The notes beneath the pieces were generated by a model, which saw nothing but the letters and a program-made list of their open reading frames with translations, was not told the origin of the DNA and did no database searches. A stretch of 64,000 bases of DNA, taken from Klebsiella oxytoca NBRC 105695. GTDB lineage: Bacteria > Pseudomonadota > Gammaproteobacteria > Enterobacterales > Enterobacteriaceae. The translations under genes and the position numbers were made by a program. Below, in pieces: positions 47,130 to 57,028 of the stretch; the first letter of the stretch is position 1, and each line of letters opens with the position of its first letter. Where the stretch lies: NCBI RefSeq assembly GCF_001598695.1, contig NZ_BCZK01000007.1, positions 1-64,000 of the forward strand, given 5' to 3'.

Positions 47130-48578
47130 CTACTGGCGGAACGGGTTGCTGCCGCTGGTGCTGCGTGCTGATGCTGGTTTTGCCGCGGCGGTGTTGCTGT
47201 AGCCGTCGGCGCTGGCATCCTGCTGAGGATTTTCCGGCGCGACGCTATCCGGTGAAGTCGGAATAGACTTGCCCAGCGTATTGTTCAGCGCAACCAGATC
47301 CTGCTCGTTCAGCGTACCGAGTGCGGATTTGATGTTCAGCTCGTTAATCAGGTAGTTATAACGCGCGTTGGACAGTTGCTGTTTTGCGTTATACAGCGTA
47401 GTGGTCGCGTCCAGGACATCGACGATGGTACGCGTACCTACCGAATAACCCGCTTCCATAGCATCCAGGGAACTTTGCGCGGAAACCACGGCCTGTTTGT
47501 AGGCATTAATGCTGCTGATAGACGCGTTCACGTTGTTAAAAGATGAACGAACGGTCTGCACCACGCTACGGTGGGCGCTTTCCAGCTGTTCGCTGGCGCC
47601 GACAAAGTTGTACTGCGCCTGTTTAACCTGAGAGTTCACCATTCCGCCCTGATACAACGGCAGGGAGAAGCTAAGGCCGATTTTGTTCTGCCCTACGTCA
47701 GCGTCCTGTGAAATGCTCTTAGAGCCGCTGTAGCGGTTATTAGATACTCCGCTGGATGCGTTCAAATTCAGGGTCGGCAGATGCCCATCCTGCGCCTGGC
47801 GAATCTGCTCGCGCGCCAGATCCTGGCTCAGACGCGCCTGCAGCAGCGACAGGTTACGGCTTTCCGCTTCTTTCAGCAGCGCGTTAACGGCTGACGGTTT
47901 GTTGGTTTTAAAACCATCCACGTTGAGCGACGCCAGTTCTGGATAGTAGTTGCCGGTCACCTGGCGCAGTTCTTCGACGGCGTTATCGAGATCGTTGCGC
48001 GCGGTCACTTCGTTCGCCAGCACAGCATCGTACTGCGAGCGGGCGTTTTGTACGTCAGTGATGGCAACCAGGCCAACGTTAAAGCGCTGGGTGGTCTGAT
48101 CTAACTGACGATAAATCGCCTGTTTCTGCGCTTCGGTATAGGAGAGCGTATCGATCGCGGCCAGCACTTTAAAATAGGCGGTTGCGGTATTGAGGATCAG
48201 CGTTTGCTGGTCCGTCTGGTAGGTGACGTCCTGAATACCGGCTTGTTTTTCCTGCAGCGTCAGCGCGCGCCACTTCGACATATCGAACAGGACCTGCGTG
48301 AGCTGTAGCGAGCCGCTGGTAACGTTAGAGTTCTGGTCTTTATAATCACGGAAACCGCTGGTATAGGTATAGTCCGCACCCAGACCGAGCTGCGGCAGTA
48401 ATGGGCTACGCGCTTCGTTGATCTTCTCGAATGCGGCATCACGATCGGCTGCTGATTTACGCAGATCAGGGTTACTGATACGCGCCTGCTGATAAACCTG
48501 CAGCAGGTTTTCTGCCTGGCTCATGGCGCTGAAGCCAGTCAGGCCCAGGCCGATAAGGATGGGAAAGAGTTTCTTCAT
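47130..48578 (-). CDS. tolC: Outer-membrane efflux channel TolC
   Basis: Trimeric outer-membrane beta-barrel with a long periplasmic helical tunnel, exit duct for AcrAB and other efflux pumps and for type-I secretion. 482 residues (E. coli 493). Signal peptide 1-22 ends AMSQAENL. Two internally repeated halves carry [19 protein letters not shown] and [20 protein letters not shown]. The C-terminal tail is Ala/Ser-rich and diverged. The start is the second ATG, 6 nt after AAGGA. A marbox lies upstream. Confidence 0.96.
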   Translation of the reverse strand: MKKLFPILIGLGLTGFSAMSQAENLLQVYQQARISNPDLRKSAADRDAAFEKINEARSPLLPQLGLGADYTYTSGFRDYKDQNSNVTSGSLQLTQVLFDMSKWRALTLQEKQAGIQDVTYQTDQQTLILNTATAYFKVLAAIDTLSYTEAQKQAIYRQLDQTTQRFNVGLVAITDVQNARSQYDAVLANEVTARNDLDNAVEELRQVTGNYYPELASLNVDGFKTNKPSAVNALLKEAESRNLSLLQARLSQDLAREQIRQAQDGHLPTLNLNASSGVSNNRYSGSKSISQDADVGQNKIGLSFSLPLYQGGMVNSQVKQAQYNFVGASEQLESAHRSVVQTVRSSFNNVNASISSINAYKQAVVSAQSSLDAMEAGYSVGTRTIVDVLDATTTLYNAKQQLSNARYNYLINELNIKSALGTLNEQDLVALNNTLGKSIPTSPDSVAPENPQQDASADGYSNTAAAKPASARSTSGSNPFRQ

Positions 48579-48659
48579 TTGCATTCCTTGTTGTGAAGCA
48601 TTTAGCGCTACTCAAATTCTAAAAATAATCGCTGATTGTATAGAGTCTGTTACCGTAAA

Positions 48660-48679
48660 AAGTTGGCGTTATGTGCCAT
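48660..48679 (-). promoter_or_regulatory. mar/sox/rob box upstream of tolC
   Basis: Minus-strand ATGGCACATAACGCCAACTT fits the marbox consensus (AYnGCACnnWnnRYYAAAYn) at all but one position. It is about 80-100 bp upstream of the tolC start. tolC is a known MarA/SoxS/Rob target in E. coli. Confidence 0.65.
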
Positions 48680-48773
48680 GGGGCGGTAATTTGCACCAAT
48701 CTAACATACGCGCCATAAAACGGTAGCCACACCGTCTATAAATTCATAACTTCATATTCTACAGGATATCGAA

Positions 48774-49406
48774 ATGAGTAATGTCAATCAGCAGGAGATT
48801 ACCTTCTCTAAAAACGATGTAGAAATTATTGCACGCGAAACGCTCTATCGTGGTTTTTTTTCGCTCGATTTATATCGTTTCCGCCACCGCCTGTTTAACG
48901 GTGAGATGAGCGGCGAGGTGACCCGCGAAATTTTTGAGCGCGGTCACGCAGCAGTCTTGCTACCCTTTGACCCGGTGCGTGATGAAGTGGTGCTCGTCGA
49001 GCAGATCCGTATTGCGGCGTATGATACCAGTGAGAGCCCGTGGCTGCTCGAAATGGTCGCCGGCATGATTGAAGAAGGCGAGTCGCCTGAAGATGTCGCC
49101 CGCCGTGAGGCGGTAGAAGAAGCCGGGCTTAATGTCGGCCGTATTAAGCCGGTCCTGAGTTACCTGGCCAGCCCCGGCGGCACCAGCGAAAGGCTGTCTA
49201 TTATGGTGGGTGAAGTCGATGCAACGACGGCAAAGGGGATTCACGGACTGGCCGATGAAAATGAGGATATTCGTGTCCATGTGGTAAGCCGGGAACAGGC
49301 TTATCGGTGGGTAGAAGAGGGGAAAATCGACAACGCAGCCTCTGTCATTGCGCTGCAATGGCTGCAACTGCATTATCACAATTTACGAAACGAGTGGACA
49401 AAATGA
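48774..49406 (+). CDS. nudF: ADP-ribose pyrophosphatase NudF
   Basis: Nudix hydrolase that splits ADP-ribose into AMP and ribose-5-phosphate. 210 residues. The Nudix box is [23 protein letters not shown] (about 97-119) with the ADP-ribose-specific downstream region [11 protein letters not shown]. First gene of the nudF-yqiB-cpdA-yqiA-parE group; its stop overlaps the yqiB start (ATGA). Confidence 0.96.
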   Translation: MSNVNQQEITFSKNDVEIIARETLYRGFFSLDLYRFRHRLFNGEMSGEVTREIFERGHAAVLLPFDPVRDEVVLVEQIRIAAYDTSESPWLLEMVAGMIEEGESPEDVARREAVEEAGLNVGRIKPVLSYLASPGGTSERLSIMVGEVDATTAKGIHGLADENEDIRVHVVSREQAYRWVEEGKIDNAASVIALQWLQLHYHNLRNEWTK

Positions 49407-49825
49407 AGCGTTATACACCTGACTTCCCTGAAATGATGCGCCTGTGTGAAACCAATTTTGCTCAGCTGCGCCGCCTGTTGCCGCGAACGGATGCAGCGGG
49501 AGAAAAGGTGAGTTACCAGGTGGGCAATGCGCAATACCGATTAACGATCGTCGAATCGACCCGCTACACTACCTTAGTGGCGATTGAACAGACTCTGCCA
49601 GCGGTAAGCTACTGGAGTCTGCCGTCAATGACGGTACGGCTCTATCACGATGCAATGGTCGCTGAAGTGTGTTCAAGCCAGCAGATCTTTCGCTTCAAAG
49701 CGCGGTATGATTATCCTAATAAAAAGTTGCATCAACGCGACGAAAAGCATCAAATTAATCAGTTTCTGGCCGATTGGCTGCGATACTGTTTAGCACATGG
49801 AGCGATGGCGATTCCGGTTTGTTAG
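49403..49825 (+). CDS. yqiB: DUF1249 protein YqiB
   Basis: 140-residue conserved protein of unknown function. [27 protein letters not shown] and later [26 protein letters not shown] are typical of the family. The start overlaps the nudF stop by 4 nt, giving the E. coli length. It lies in the conserved nudF-yqiB-cpdA order. Confidence 0.93.
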   Translation: MKRYTPDFPEMMRLCETNFAQLRRLLPRTDAAGEKVSYQVGNAQYRLTIVESTRYTTLVAIEQTLPAVSYWSLPSMTVRLYHDAMVAEVCSSQQIFRFKARYDYPNKKLHQRDEKHQINQFLADWLRYCLAHGAMAIPVC

Positions 49826-49849
49826 CGTCGTGAAACCTAAGGACACCAT

Positions 49850-50677
49850 TTGGAAAGCCTGTTAAACCTACCTTTGGCTGGTGAGGCCAGAGTCAGGATA
49901 TTACAAATTACTGATACTCACCTGTTTGCTGAAAAACACGAAACGCTGTTAGGTATCAATACCTGGGAAAGCTATCAGGCTGTACTGGATGCTATCCACG
50001 CCTCTCAGCGAGAATGCGACCTGATTGTTGCCACAGGCGATCTGGCGCAAGATCACTCCGCCGCGGCCTATCAGCATTTTGCTGAAGGCATCGCGAGTTT
50101 TGCTGCACCCTGCGTCTGGCTACCGGGCAATCATGATTTTCAACCGGCGATGTACAGCACGCTGCAGGAATCAGGCATCTCCCCCGCTAAACGCGTATTG
50201 CTGGGCGACCACTGGCAAATATTGCTGATGGACAGCCAGGTGTTCGGTGTGCCGCACGGCGAGCTGAGCGATTTCCAGTTGGAGTGGCTTGAGCAGAAGC
50301 TGACGGAGGTTCCTGAGCGTTACACGCTGCTGCTGTTACACCATCATCCTCTGCCGTCAGGCTGTAGCTGGCTGGATCAGCATAGCCTGCGCAATGCCGG
50401 GGCGCTTGATTGCGCGCTGGCTGCTTTTCCTCGCGTTAAGCATCTGCTGTGCGGTCATATTCACCAGGAGCTGGACCTTGACTGGAACGGGCGGCGAATG
50501 ATGGCCACGCCATCCACCTGCGTGCAGTTTAAGCCGCACTGCGCTAACTTCACGCTCGATACCGTCTCCCCAGGCTGGCGCTGGCTGGAACTGCATCCTG
50601 ACGGCACCTTGACCACTGAAGTTTGCCGCCTTGAAGGCGTGAAATTTCACCCGGATATCGCTTCAGAAGGATACTGA
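49850..50677 (+). CDS. cpdA: cAMP phosphodiesterase CpdA (TTG start)
   Basis: Metallophosphoesterase that hydrolyses 3',5'-cAMP to AMP and so tunes CRP activity. 275 residues. Metal-binding motifs in order: ITDTHLF (Asp, His), [33 protein letters not shown]. The start is TTG with TAAGGACA upstream, as in E. coli, giving [17 protein letters not shown]. It overlaps yqiA by one nucleotide. Confidence 0.95.
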   Translation: MESLLNLPLAGEARVRILQITDTHLFAEKHETLLGINTWESYQAVLDAIHASQRECDLIVATGDLAQDHSAAAYQHFAEGIASFAAPCVWLPGNHDFQPAMYSTLQESGISPAKRVLLGDHWQILLMDSQVFGVPHGELSDFQLEWLEQKLTEVPERYTLLLLHHHPLPSGCSWLDQHSLRNAGALDCALAAFPRVKHLLCGHIHQELDLDWNGRRMMATPSTCVQFKPHCANFTLDTVSPGWRWLELHPDGTLTTEVCRLEGVKFHPDIASEGY

Positions 50678-51252
50678 TGTCTACGCTTCTCTACCTGCAT
50701 GGTTTTAACAGCTCACCGCGGTCGGCAAAAGCGACTGCGCTGAATGAGTGGCTGGCGCGGACTTATCCCCACATCTCTATGGTGATACCTGAGCTCCCGG
50801 TTTATCCTGCGCAAGCGGCGGAATATCTGGAGGCCCTCGTGCTGGAACACGGCGGCGAACCGCTGGGCGTTGTCGGCTCCTCGCTGGGGGGATATTATGC
50901 GACCTGGCTATCGCAGTGTTTTATGCTGCCCGCGGTGGTAGTGAACCCTGCGGTGCGCCCGTTCGAGCTGCTGAACAATTTCCTGGGCCCCAATGAGAAT
51001 CCATACACGGGGCAGCAATATGTGCTAGAGTCACGCCATATTTACGATCTCAAAGTCATGCAAATTGACCCGCTGGAAGCGCCGGATTTAATCTGGTTAT
51101 TACAGCAAACGGGCGATGAAGTGCTTGATTACCGCCAGGCCGTTGATTTTTTCGCCTCCTGCCGACAAACGGTAGAGGAGGGCGGTAATCACGCATTTGT
51201 TGGCTTTGAAGATCATTTCACTCAGATTATCGATTTTCTGGGCCTGCGCTAA
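50677..51252 (+). CDS. yqiA: Esterase YqiA
   Basis: 191-residue alpha/beta-hydrolase (UPF0227) with esterase activity on acyl-CoA and short esters in E. coli. It begins [18 protein letters not shown] (oxyanion region); the nucleophile motif GSSLGGYYA is near residue 70 and the late [10 protein letters not shown] supplies the catalytic His. Its start overlaps the cpdA stop (TGATG). Upstream of parE by 30 nt. Confidence 0.93.
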   Translation: MSTLLYLHGFNSSPRSAKATALNEWLARTYPHISMVIPELPVYPAQAAEYLEALVLEHGGEPLGVVGSSLGGYYATWLSQCFMLPAVVVNPAVRPFELLNNFLGPNENPYTGQQYVLESRHIYDLKVMQIDPLEAPDLIWLLQQTGDEVLDYRQAVDFFASCRQTVEEGGNHAFVGFEDHFTQIIDFLGLR

Positions 51253-51282
51253 GCGGTTCGGAACGACCTACGAATACACACC

Positions 51283-53178
51283 ATGACGCAATCTTCATAT
51301 AACGCTGATGCCATTGAGGTACTCACCGGGCTAGAGCCGGTTCGCCGCCGTCCGGGAATGTACACGGATACCACACGACCAAACCATCTTGGTCAGGAAG
51401 TTATTGATAACAGCGTGGATGAGGCTCTGGCCGGTCACGCGAAACGCGTGGAGGTCATTCTCCATGCCGATCAGTCGCTGGAAGTTATCGACGATGGACG
51501 CGGAATGCCGGTGGATATCCACCCTGAAGAGGGGGTGCCGGCAGTTGAACTGATTCTTTGCCGCCTGCACGCGGGAGGGAAGTTCTCCAATAAGAACTAC
51601 CAGTTCTCCGGCGGCCTGCACGGCGTCGGGATTTCAGTGGTCAACGCCTTATCGAAACGCGTTGAAGTGAACGTGCGCCGCGACGGTCAGGTCTATAGCA
51701 TCGCCTTTGAAAACGGCGACAAAGTGGAAGATCTCCACGTGACCGGCACCTGCGGTAAGCGCAATACCGGGACCAGCGTTCATTTCTGGCCGGATGAAAG
51801 CTTTTTTGATAGCCCACGTTTTTCCGTCTCGCGCCTTTCGCATTTGTTAAAAGCCAAGGCCGTTCTTTGCCCGGGCGTAGAGATTGTTTTCCGCGATCTG
51901 GTCAACGACAGCGAGCAGCGCTGGTGCTACGCTGATGGCCTGACCGACTATCTTAGCGAAGCGGTTAACGGCCTGCCTCTGCTGCCGGAAAAACCGTTCG
52001 TCGGCACCTTCTCTGGCGATACCGAAGCGGTCGACTGGGCGCTGCTGTGGCTGCCGGAAGGCGGCGAGCTGCTGACCGAAAGCTACGTCAACCTGATTCC
52101 TACCATGCAGGGCGGAACCCACGTTAACGGCCTGCGCCAGGGCTTACTGGACGCCATGCGCGAGTTTTGCGAATACCGAAACATCCTGCCGCGCGGCGTG
52201 AAGCTGTCGGCGGAAGATATCTGGGAGCGCTGCGCCTACGTACTCTCCGTGAAGATGCAGGATCCGCAGTTTGCCGGGCAAACCAAAGAGCGCCTCTCTT
52301 CACGCCAGTGCGCCGCGTTTGTTTCCGGAGTCGTCAAAGATGCCTTCAGCCTGTGGCTAAACCAGAACGTCCAGTCGGCAGAGCTGCTGGCGGAAATGGC
52401 GATCTCCAGCGCCCAGCGTCGCCTGCGCGCGGCGAAAAAAGTGGTGCGCAAAAAGCTAACCAGCGGTCCGGCGCTGCCCGGCAAGCTGGCGGACTGCACC
52501 GCCCAGGATTTGAACCGAACCGAACTGTTCCTTGTGGAAGGGGATTCGGCGGGCGGTTCTGCCAAGCAGGCGCGCGATCGCGAATATCAGGCGATCATGC
52601 CGCTGAAAGGTAAAATCCTTAACACCTGGGAAGTCTCTTCCGATGAAGTACTGGCTTCACAGGAAGTGCATGACATTTCTGTCGCCATCGGTATCGACCC
52701 GGATAGCGACGACCTGAGCCAGCTGCGCTACGGCAAGATTTGTATTCTGGCGGATGCCGACTCCGACGGTCTGCATATCGCAACCCTGCTGTGCGCGCTG
52801 TTCGTCAGACACTTCCGTAATCTGGTTAAACACGGCCATGTTTACGTGGCGCTGCCGCCGCTATACCGTATCGACCTCGGTAAAGAGGTGTATTACGCGC
52901 TGACGGAAGAAGAGAAAACCGGCGTGCTGGAACAGCTTAAGCGGAAGAAGGGTAAGCCAAACGTACAGCGCTTTAAAGGGCTGGGCGAGATGAACCCGAT
53001 GCAGCTGCGTGAGACGACGCTGGATCCGAATACCCGCCGTCTGGTGCAGCTGATTATCAACGATGAGGACGAACAGCAGACGACTGCCATGATGGACATG
53101 CTGTTAGCGAAGAAGCGTTCTGAAGATCGGCGTAACTGGCTACAAGAGAAGGGCGATTTGGCTGAGCTGGACGGGTAA
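51283..53178 (+). CDS. parE: DNA topoisomerase IV subunit B ParE
   Basis: ATPase subunit of topoisomerase IV, which decatenates daughter chromosomes. 631 residues (E. coli 630). GHKL ATP site (EVIDNSVDEALAG, DDGRGMPVD, GGLHGVGISVVNALS) and TOPRIM domain (LVEGDSAGGSAKQARDR, ILADADSDGLHI). The quinolone-resistance region (LNTWEVSSDEVL) looks wild type. Last gene of the nudF-yqiB-cpdA-yqiA group, with a strong terminator after it. Confidence 0.97.
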   Translation: MTQSSYNADAIEVLTGLEPVRRRPGMYTDTTRPNHLGQEVIDNSVDEALAGHAKRVEVILHADQSLEVIDDGRGMPVDIHPEEGVPAVELILCRLHAGGKFSNKNYQFSGGLHGVGISVVNALSKRVEVNVRRDGQVYSIAFENGDKVEDLHVTGTCGKRNTGTSVHFWPDESFFDSPRFSVSRLSHLLKAKAVLCPGVEIVFRDLVNDSEQRWCYADGLTDYLSEAVNGLPLLPEKPFVGTFSGDTEAVDWALLWLPEGGELLTESYVNLIPTMQGGTHVNGLRQGLLDAMREFCEYRNILPRGVKLSAEDIWERCAYVLSVKMQDPQFAGQTKERLSSRQCAAFVSGVVKDAFSLWLNQNVQSAELLAEMAISSAQRRLRAAKKVVRKKLTSGPALPGKLADCTAQDLNRTELFLVEGDSAGGSAKQARDREYQAIMPLKGKILNTWEVSSDEVLASQEVHDISVAIGIDPDSDDLSQLRYGKICILADADSDGLHIATLLCALFVRHFRNLVKHGHVYVALPPLYRIDLGKEVYYALTEEEKTGVLEQLKRKKGKPNVQRFKGLGEMNPMQLRETTLDPNTRRLVQLIINDEDEQQTTAMMDMLLAKKRSEDRRNWLQEKGDLAELDG

Positions 53179-53179
53179 T

Positions 53180-53214
53180 AAAAAAATCGGCCAGGGAACT
53201 GGCCGATTTATTTT
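53180..53214. terminator. Bidirectional terminator between parE and ygiN
   Basis: Perfect 10-bp stem AATCGGCCAG / CTGGCCGATT with a GGAA loop, an A-run before and T-rich sequence after, so it can serve both convergent genes. Confidence 0.92.
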
Positions 53215-53220
53215 GTGCGC

Positions 53221-53535
53221 TTAAATACCGGATTCCAGAATACGGATATTCATCTCCAGCACGTCGCCTTTAACGGCTTCACCGTAGGCTTTCATGTGCG
53301 GAGTCTGCAGGTGCGCTTCAAGATGGGCGACGCTTTCCCACTGCTCGACCATGACAATGGAGTCCGGCGAGGTGGTCTGAAAACTGACGCCAGCGGCGTG
53401 ATCCACCAGCGGCGCATAGCCGTGACAGCCCTCTTCCTGGAGAACGGTCGGGGTAATTTTTGCGAACTGATCCAGCACCGCCTGACGATGGTGTTGCCCC
53501 GGACGAGTGCGAATTTCAGCAATCACTGTCAACAT
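53221..53535 (-). CDS. ygiN: Quinol monooxygenase YgiN
   Basis: 104-residue ABM-fold dimeric protein. E. coli YgiN oxidises menadiol back to menadione and is thought to form a quinone redox cycle with MdaB, the gene just upstream. Signature features are TVIAEIRTRPGQHHRQAV and the hydrophobic VMVEQWESVAHLEAHLQTPH. Full length. Confidence 0.94.
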   Translation of the reverse strand: MLTVIAEIRTRPGQHHRQAVLDQFAKITPTVLQEEGCHGYAPLVDHAAGVSFQTTSPDSIVMVEQWESVAHLEAHLQTPHMKAYGEAVKGDVLEMNIRILESGI

Positions 53536-53625
53536 GGTTAACTCAACTCCTTCTGTGTATTCTCATCATACTTCAAGCCGCCGCCAGAGTAGCCGCGCTT
53601 GTCGTCTTTTCATAACTCAGTACAG

Positions 53626-54207
53626 TTAACCAAAAATTTCCGCCAGATGCTTGCGATATTCTGCCGTATAACGCGGAACATCGGGCATTTTGATCACATC
53701 GTTGGCGATGAAGGTCGGCAGGGCGCTCATCCCAAGGAACTGGTTAGCCTTATGGAACGGCAGGTAAACGCCGTCGACGCCGACGCCGTGGAAAAACTGA
53801 TCTTTCTCGGTGAAGGCTTCCATCGGCGCATTCCAGGTCAGGGACAGCATATATTTTTTGCCCTGAATCAGGCCGCCGGAACCATATTTCTTACTGGCAT
53901 CGGAGCGGGTGCGGCCATCGCTGGCGTACAGCGCTCCGTGACCTTCGGTAAAGACGTCGTCGATGTACTTTTTCACCGTCCAGGGCGCGCCCATCCACCA
54001 GCCCGGCATCTGCCAGATAACCACGTCAGCCCAGAGAAAATTCTGCACCTCTTCTTTTACATCGTATTCGCTCTCGGCGCGGACGACCTTGACATCATGC
54101 CCGGCGTCGCGCAGATAACCATCCGCGACCTCGGTCAGGGTGTCGTTCAGCTGGCCGTTAGAGTGGGCGAATTTTTTCGCACCGTTGATAATCAGAATGT
54201 TGCTCAT
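53626..54207 (-). CDS. mdaB: NADPH:quinone oxidoreductase MdaB
   Basis: FAD flavoprotein of the NQO1-like fold reducing quinones by two electrons, protecting against oxidative and drug stress. 193 residues as in E. coli. Flavodoxin-like start MSNILIINGAKKFAHSNGQLN and quinone/FAD loop FLWADVVIWQMPGWWMGAPW. The 90 bp between it and ygiN contain a short ERIC-like fragment (CATACTTCAAGCCGC near 53568). Same strand as ygiN and qseBC. Confidence 0.95.
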   Translation of the reverse strand: MSNILIINGAKKFAHSNGQLNDTLTEVADGYLRDAGHDVKVVRAESEYDVKEEVQNFLWADVVIWQMPGWWMGAPWTVKKYIDDVFTEGHGALYASDGRTRSDASKKYGSGGLIQGKKYMLSLTWNAPMEAFTEKDQFFHGVGVDGVYLPFHKANQFLGMSALPTFIANDVIKMPDVPRYTAEYRKHLAEIFG

Positions 54208-54313
54208 TTTTTATCCTCAACCTTTCAATTTTGTGAGTCATGTTACCCCGTCGGGCAGAGCGGTAAAATGAGCAAAATGTGCAAAGTCTTTTGCTTTTTT
54301 AGCAATAATAGCG

Positions 54314-55663
54314 CTACCAGCGAATGCGCGCTTCGAATCCGCCGTCCCGGGCGTTGCCGAAACTGGCTGTCATTCCGTGCAGCGCGGCGATACGTTTGAC
54401 GATGGATAGCCCAAGACCGCTGCCGGGTTGTTCCTGTCCCGGCGGGCGATAAAAGCGCTCGCCGATACGCGCCAGGGCTTCGGCGCTAATGCCCGGGCCG
54501 TTATCGCGCACGCGAAATTCACCAGCTTCAAGCGTGATATCGACCTGGCTTCCGGCGGCGCTATAGCGTACGGCGTTATCTAAAAGATTGCGCACCAGCA
54601 GGCTTAACAGCAGCGGCTGGCCGGTGCGTGCGACGTTATCCGCATTCAGATGCAGACGCAGCTCAACGCCGGCCTGCTGAGCGGGGTGGTACATCTCCAT
54701 CACCGCCGACTGCAGCAGGTCGTCCAGGGCGACGCGCTGGATATCGTCCAGCTGCGCCAGCGAATCCAGGCGCGACAAAGTCAGAAGCTGATCGACCAGG
54801 CGGGTTGCGCGATCGATACCCTGGTGAAGCTGCGCCAGCGCTTTATCCAGCCCCTGCGGATCGTCCTTCGAAAGCTGGGCTACTTCAGTTTGCACCTTCA
54901 GCGCCGCCAGTGGACTGCGCAGTTCGTGGGCCGCATCGGATGTGAAGCGACGCTCGCGGATCATGGCATCATGCGTGCGGATAAACAGCTGATTTAGCGC
55001 GTCGACCAGCGGGCGAACTTCATTGGGCACGTTTTTATTATTCAGCGTTTCGGCGGAATCCGGCGCCCGGGCGCGCAGCGTGTTGGCCAGCTTTTTCAGC
55101 GGCGCCAGTTCCCGGCTTAACAGCACGATGAGTAGCAAAAACATAAGCGGCAGCGCAATCAGCCAGGGCGTGAGCTGGCTGGTGACGATATCCAGCGCCA
55201 TCTCGCGACGGTAATCCCACTCCTGGCCGACAACGATACGATGGCGGCCGTCGCGGGTGGTGAGCCACAGAAAACGCCACTCGTCGTCATCGCCGCGCAG
55301 ATAGCCGTCGCTGAATCCCTCCCGATTGCGGCCCCACGGGATATCCTGGCCATTCTCGCCATCGTTAAGCACCATCTTGCCATCGGTGGTAAAGATAGCG
55401 AAAGCCAGCGCGTCGTCGTCGAGATGACCGTGCTTGACCTTCTTCTTCTCTCGCACCTGCGAAGAGAGAGTGTGAAGCTCGTCAAAATTCATTGCGCTAA
55501 GGCGGCGGGCGAATAGCAGCTGCTGGGTATCGAAGAGCTTATCCAGCTTATCGGTCGTTTGTTGCCAGGCCACAAAGCTGGCGATGCCCCATGCGGCGCT
55601 GGTCAGCAGCAGGAAAAGGAGCGTCAGGCGAACGCGCAGGCTCAGTTTGCCCAGTCGTTTCAT
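54314..55663 (-). CDS. qseC: Sensor histidine kinase QseC
   Basis: Membrane sensor that phosphorylates QseB. 449 residues. Membrane helix about 12-32, periplasmic sensor about 35-155 (with [17 protein letters not shown]), second helix about 160-180, HAMP-like linker, HisKA box with [19 protein letters not shown] (His near 246), and an ATPase domain with [17 protein letters not shown] and GSGLGLSIV. In E. coli it responds to autoinducer-3 and adrenergic hormones. It overlaps qseB by 4 nt. Confidence 0.95.
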   Translation of the reverse strand: MKRLGKLSLRVRLTLLFLLLTSAAWGIASFVAWQQTTDKLDKLFDTQQLLFARRLSAMNFDELHTLSSQVREKKKVKHGHLDDDALAFAIFTTDGKMVLNDGENGQDIPWGRNREGFSDGYLRGDDDEWRFLWLTTRDGRHRIVVGQEWDYRREMALDIVTSQLTPWLIALPLMFLLLIVLLSRELAPLKKLANTLRARAPDSAETLNNKNVPNEVRPLVDALNQLFIRTHDAMIRERRFTSDAAHELRSPLAALKVQTEVAQLSKDDPQGLDKALAQLHQGIDRATRLVDQLLTLSRLDSLAQLDDIQRVALDDLLQSAVMEMYHPAQQAGVELRLHLNADNVARTGQPLLLSLLVRNLLDNAVRYSAAGSQVDITLEAGEFRVRDNGPGISAEALARIGERFYRPPGQEQPGSGLGLSIVKRIAALHGMTASFGNARDGGFEARIRW

Positions 55664-56319
55664 GCGTCCCCCAGGGTGTAGCCGATACCGTGAACGGTGC
55701 GAATGAAACCGCTGCCGAGTTTACGGCGTAGATGGTGGACGTGCACCTCTATCGCATTGCTGGAAACGTCGTCATCCCAGCTGTAGAGTTTTTCTTCGAT
55801 CAGCTTACGCGGCAGCACGCGTCCGGCGTTACGCATCATCAGCTCCAGCAGAGCAAACTCCTTTGGCTTGAGCGCCAGGCTTTCGCCGTTCAGGGTGGCC
55901 GTGAGCCGGCCCGGGTCGAGAACCACGCTGCCGTGCCGCAGCTCGCTGCTGCTCTGGCCGTGGGCGCGGCGCATCAGCGCTTCCAGACGGGCGGCGACTT
56001 CAATCAGCGCAAAGGGTTTGCATAGATAGTCATCGGCGCCGAGCCGAAGCCCTTCAACCCGCTGGCTGAGCGCGTCGCGGGCGGTAAGGATCAGTACCGG
56101 TTCATGGCGGCCTTTGTCGCGCCATTCGCGCAGGATATCCAGCCCATCAATGCCGGGAAGGGTCAGGTCCAGAATAATGGCGTCATAGGGGGCGTTGTAC
56201 AATGCGGCTTTTCCTTCCTCACCGCGGGTAAACCAGTCGACGCTGAATCCCATTTTTGTCAGCCCTGCCTTGAGGCCGTCACCGATCAGTTTATCGTCTT
56301 CCACCAATAAAATACGCAT
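55660..56319 (-). CDS. qseB: Response regulator QseB
   Basis: OmpR-family regulator of 219 residues. Receiver domain starts [20 protein letters not shown], phosphoacceptor Asp51 in [15 protein letters not shown], Lys101-region in [17 protein letters not shown]. Winged-helix C-terminus ends [20 protein letters not shown]. The start follows family length; there is much upstream open frame, but it enters the ygiW promoter region. The stop overlaps qseC. A QseB/PmrA-type box lies 86 bp upstream. Confidence 0.95.
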   Translation of the reverse strand: MRILLVEDDKLIGDGLKAGLTKMGFSVDWFTRGEEGKAALYNAPYDAIILDLTLPGIDGLDILREWRDKGRHEPVLILTARDALSQRVEGLRLGADDYLCKPFALIEVAARLEALMRRAHGQSSSELRHGSVVLDPGRLTATLNGESLALKPKEFALLELMMRNAGRVLPRKLIEEKLYSWDDDVSSNAIEVHVHHLRRKLGSGFIRTVHGIGYTLGDA

Positions 56320-56404
56320 TCTCCTGCTCCTGTATCCCTCGGCTATTCCAGCAGTAAAGCGCGTTGCGGCGCGCCCTGTACAGGAATAAAATTTATTTTT
56401 TCCG

Positions 56405-56421
56405 CTTAAGAAGTTGTTAAG
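56405..56421. promoter_or_regulatory. QseB/PmrA-type direct repeat between qseB and ygiW
   Basis: TTAAG-N6-TTAAG (56406-56421), read on the other strand as CTTAA-N6-CTTAA, the tandem half-site arrangement of this response-regulator group. It lies in the 151-bp divergent qseB-ygiW region, so it may control both. Confidence 0.6.
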
Positions 56422-56470
56422 TTTTGCCCGGTGTAATAGTGACGATATAAACACAAAGGGAGAACACATC

Positions 56471-56878
56471 ATGAAGAAAATCGCCGCAATGACCGCCATC
56501 ATCGCTTTAGTTTCCATGCCGGTACTGGCTGCTGAACAGGGCGGATTTTCCGGCCCTGGCTCCACGCAAACCAGCCAGACAACCTCGCAAAATGGCGGGT
56601 TTATTGGCCCGAACGGGAGCGTAACGACGGTTGCGAATGCGAAAAGCCTGCGTGACGATACCTGGGTGACCCTGCGCGGTAAAATCGTGGAGCGTATTTC
56701 CGATGATCTGTATAAATTCCAGGACAGCTCCGGCACCGTCAACGTCGATATCGATCACAAGCGCTGGAACGGCGTGACCGTTACACCGCAGGATACGGTA
56801 GAGATCCAGGGCGAAGTCGATAAAGACTGGAACTCAGTGGAGATCGATGTAAAGCAGATTCGTAAAATCACCCCCTAA
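56471..56878 (+). CDS. ygiW: Periplasmic OB-fold stress protein YgiW (VisP)
   Basis: 135-residue secreted BOF-family protein. Signal peptide about 1-20 ([16 protein letters not shown]), then a short flexible segment with two GGF(S/I)GP repeats, and an OB-fold ending [21 protein letters not shown]. In E. coli and Salmonella it aids stress resistance and binds LPS or peptidoglycan sugars. It is divergent from qseBC, with which it is functionally linked. The start follows the signal peptide; AGGGAG precedes it. Confidence 0.92.
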   Translation: MKKIAAMTAIIALVSMPVLAAEQGGFSGPGSTQTSQTTSQNGGFIGPNGSVTTVANAKSLRDDTWVTLRGKIVERISDDLYKFQDSSGTVNVDIDHKRWNGVTVTPQDTVEIQGEVDKDWNSVEIDVKQIRKITP

Positions 56879-57028
56879 TTTGCGAATCGCCTTCAGCCAT
56901 AACTGAAGGATGCTCACGGAATTCCTCAACCGGCCTAACGCCCTGTGACTCAGGGCGTCAGATAGGGTATTATCGCCGGTAGTTTTGCCGTCCGAACGGC
57001 CGGTACGCAGATTGAGGATTCACGATTA

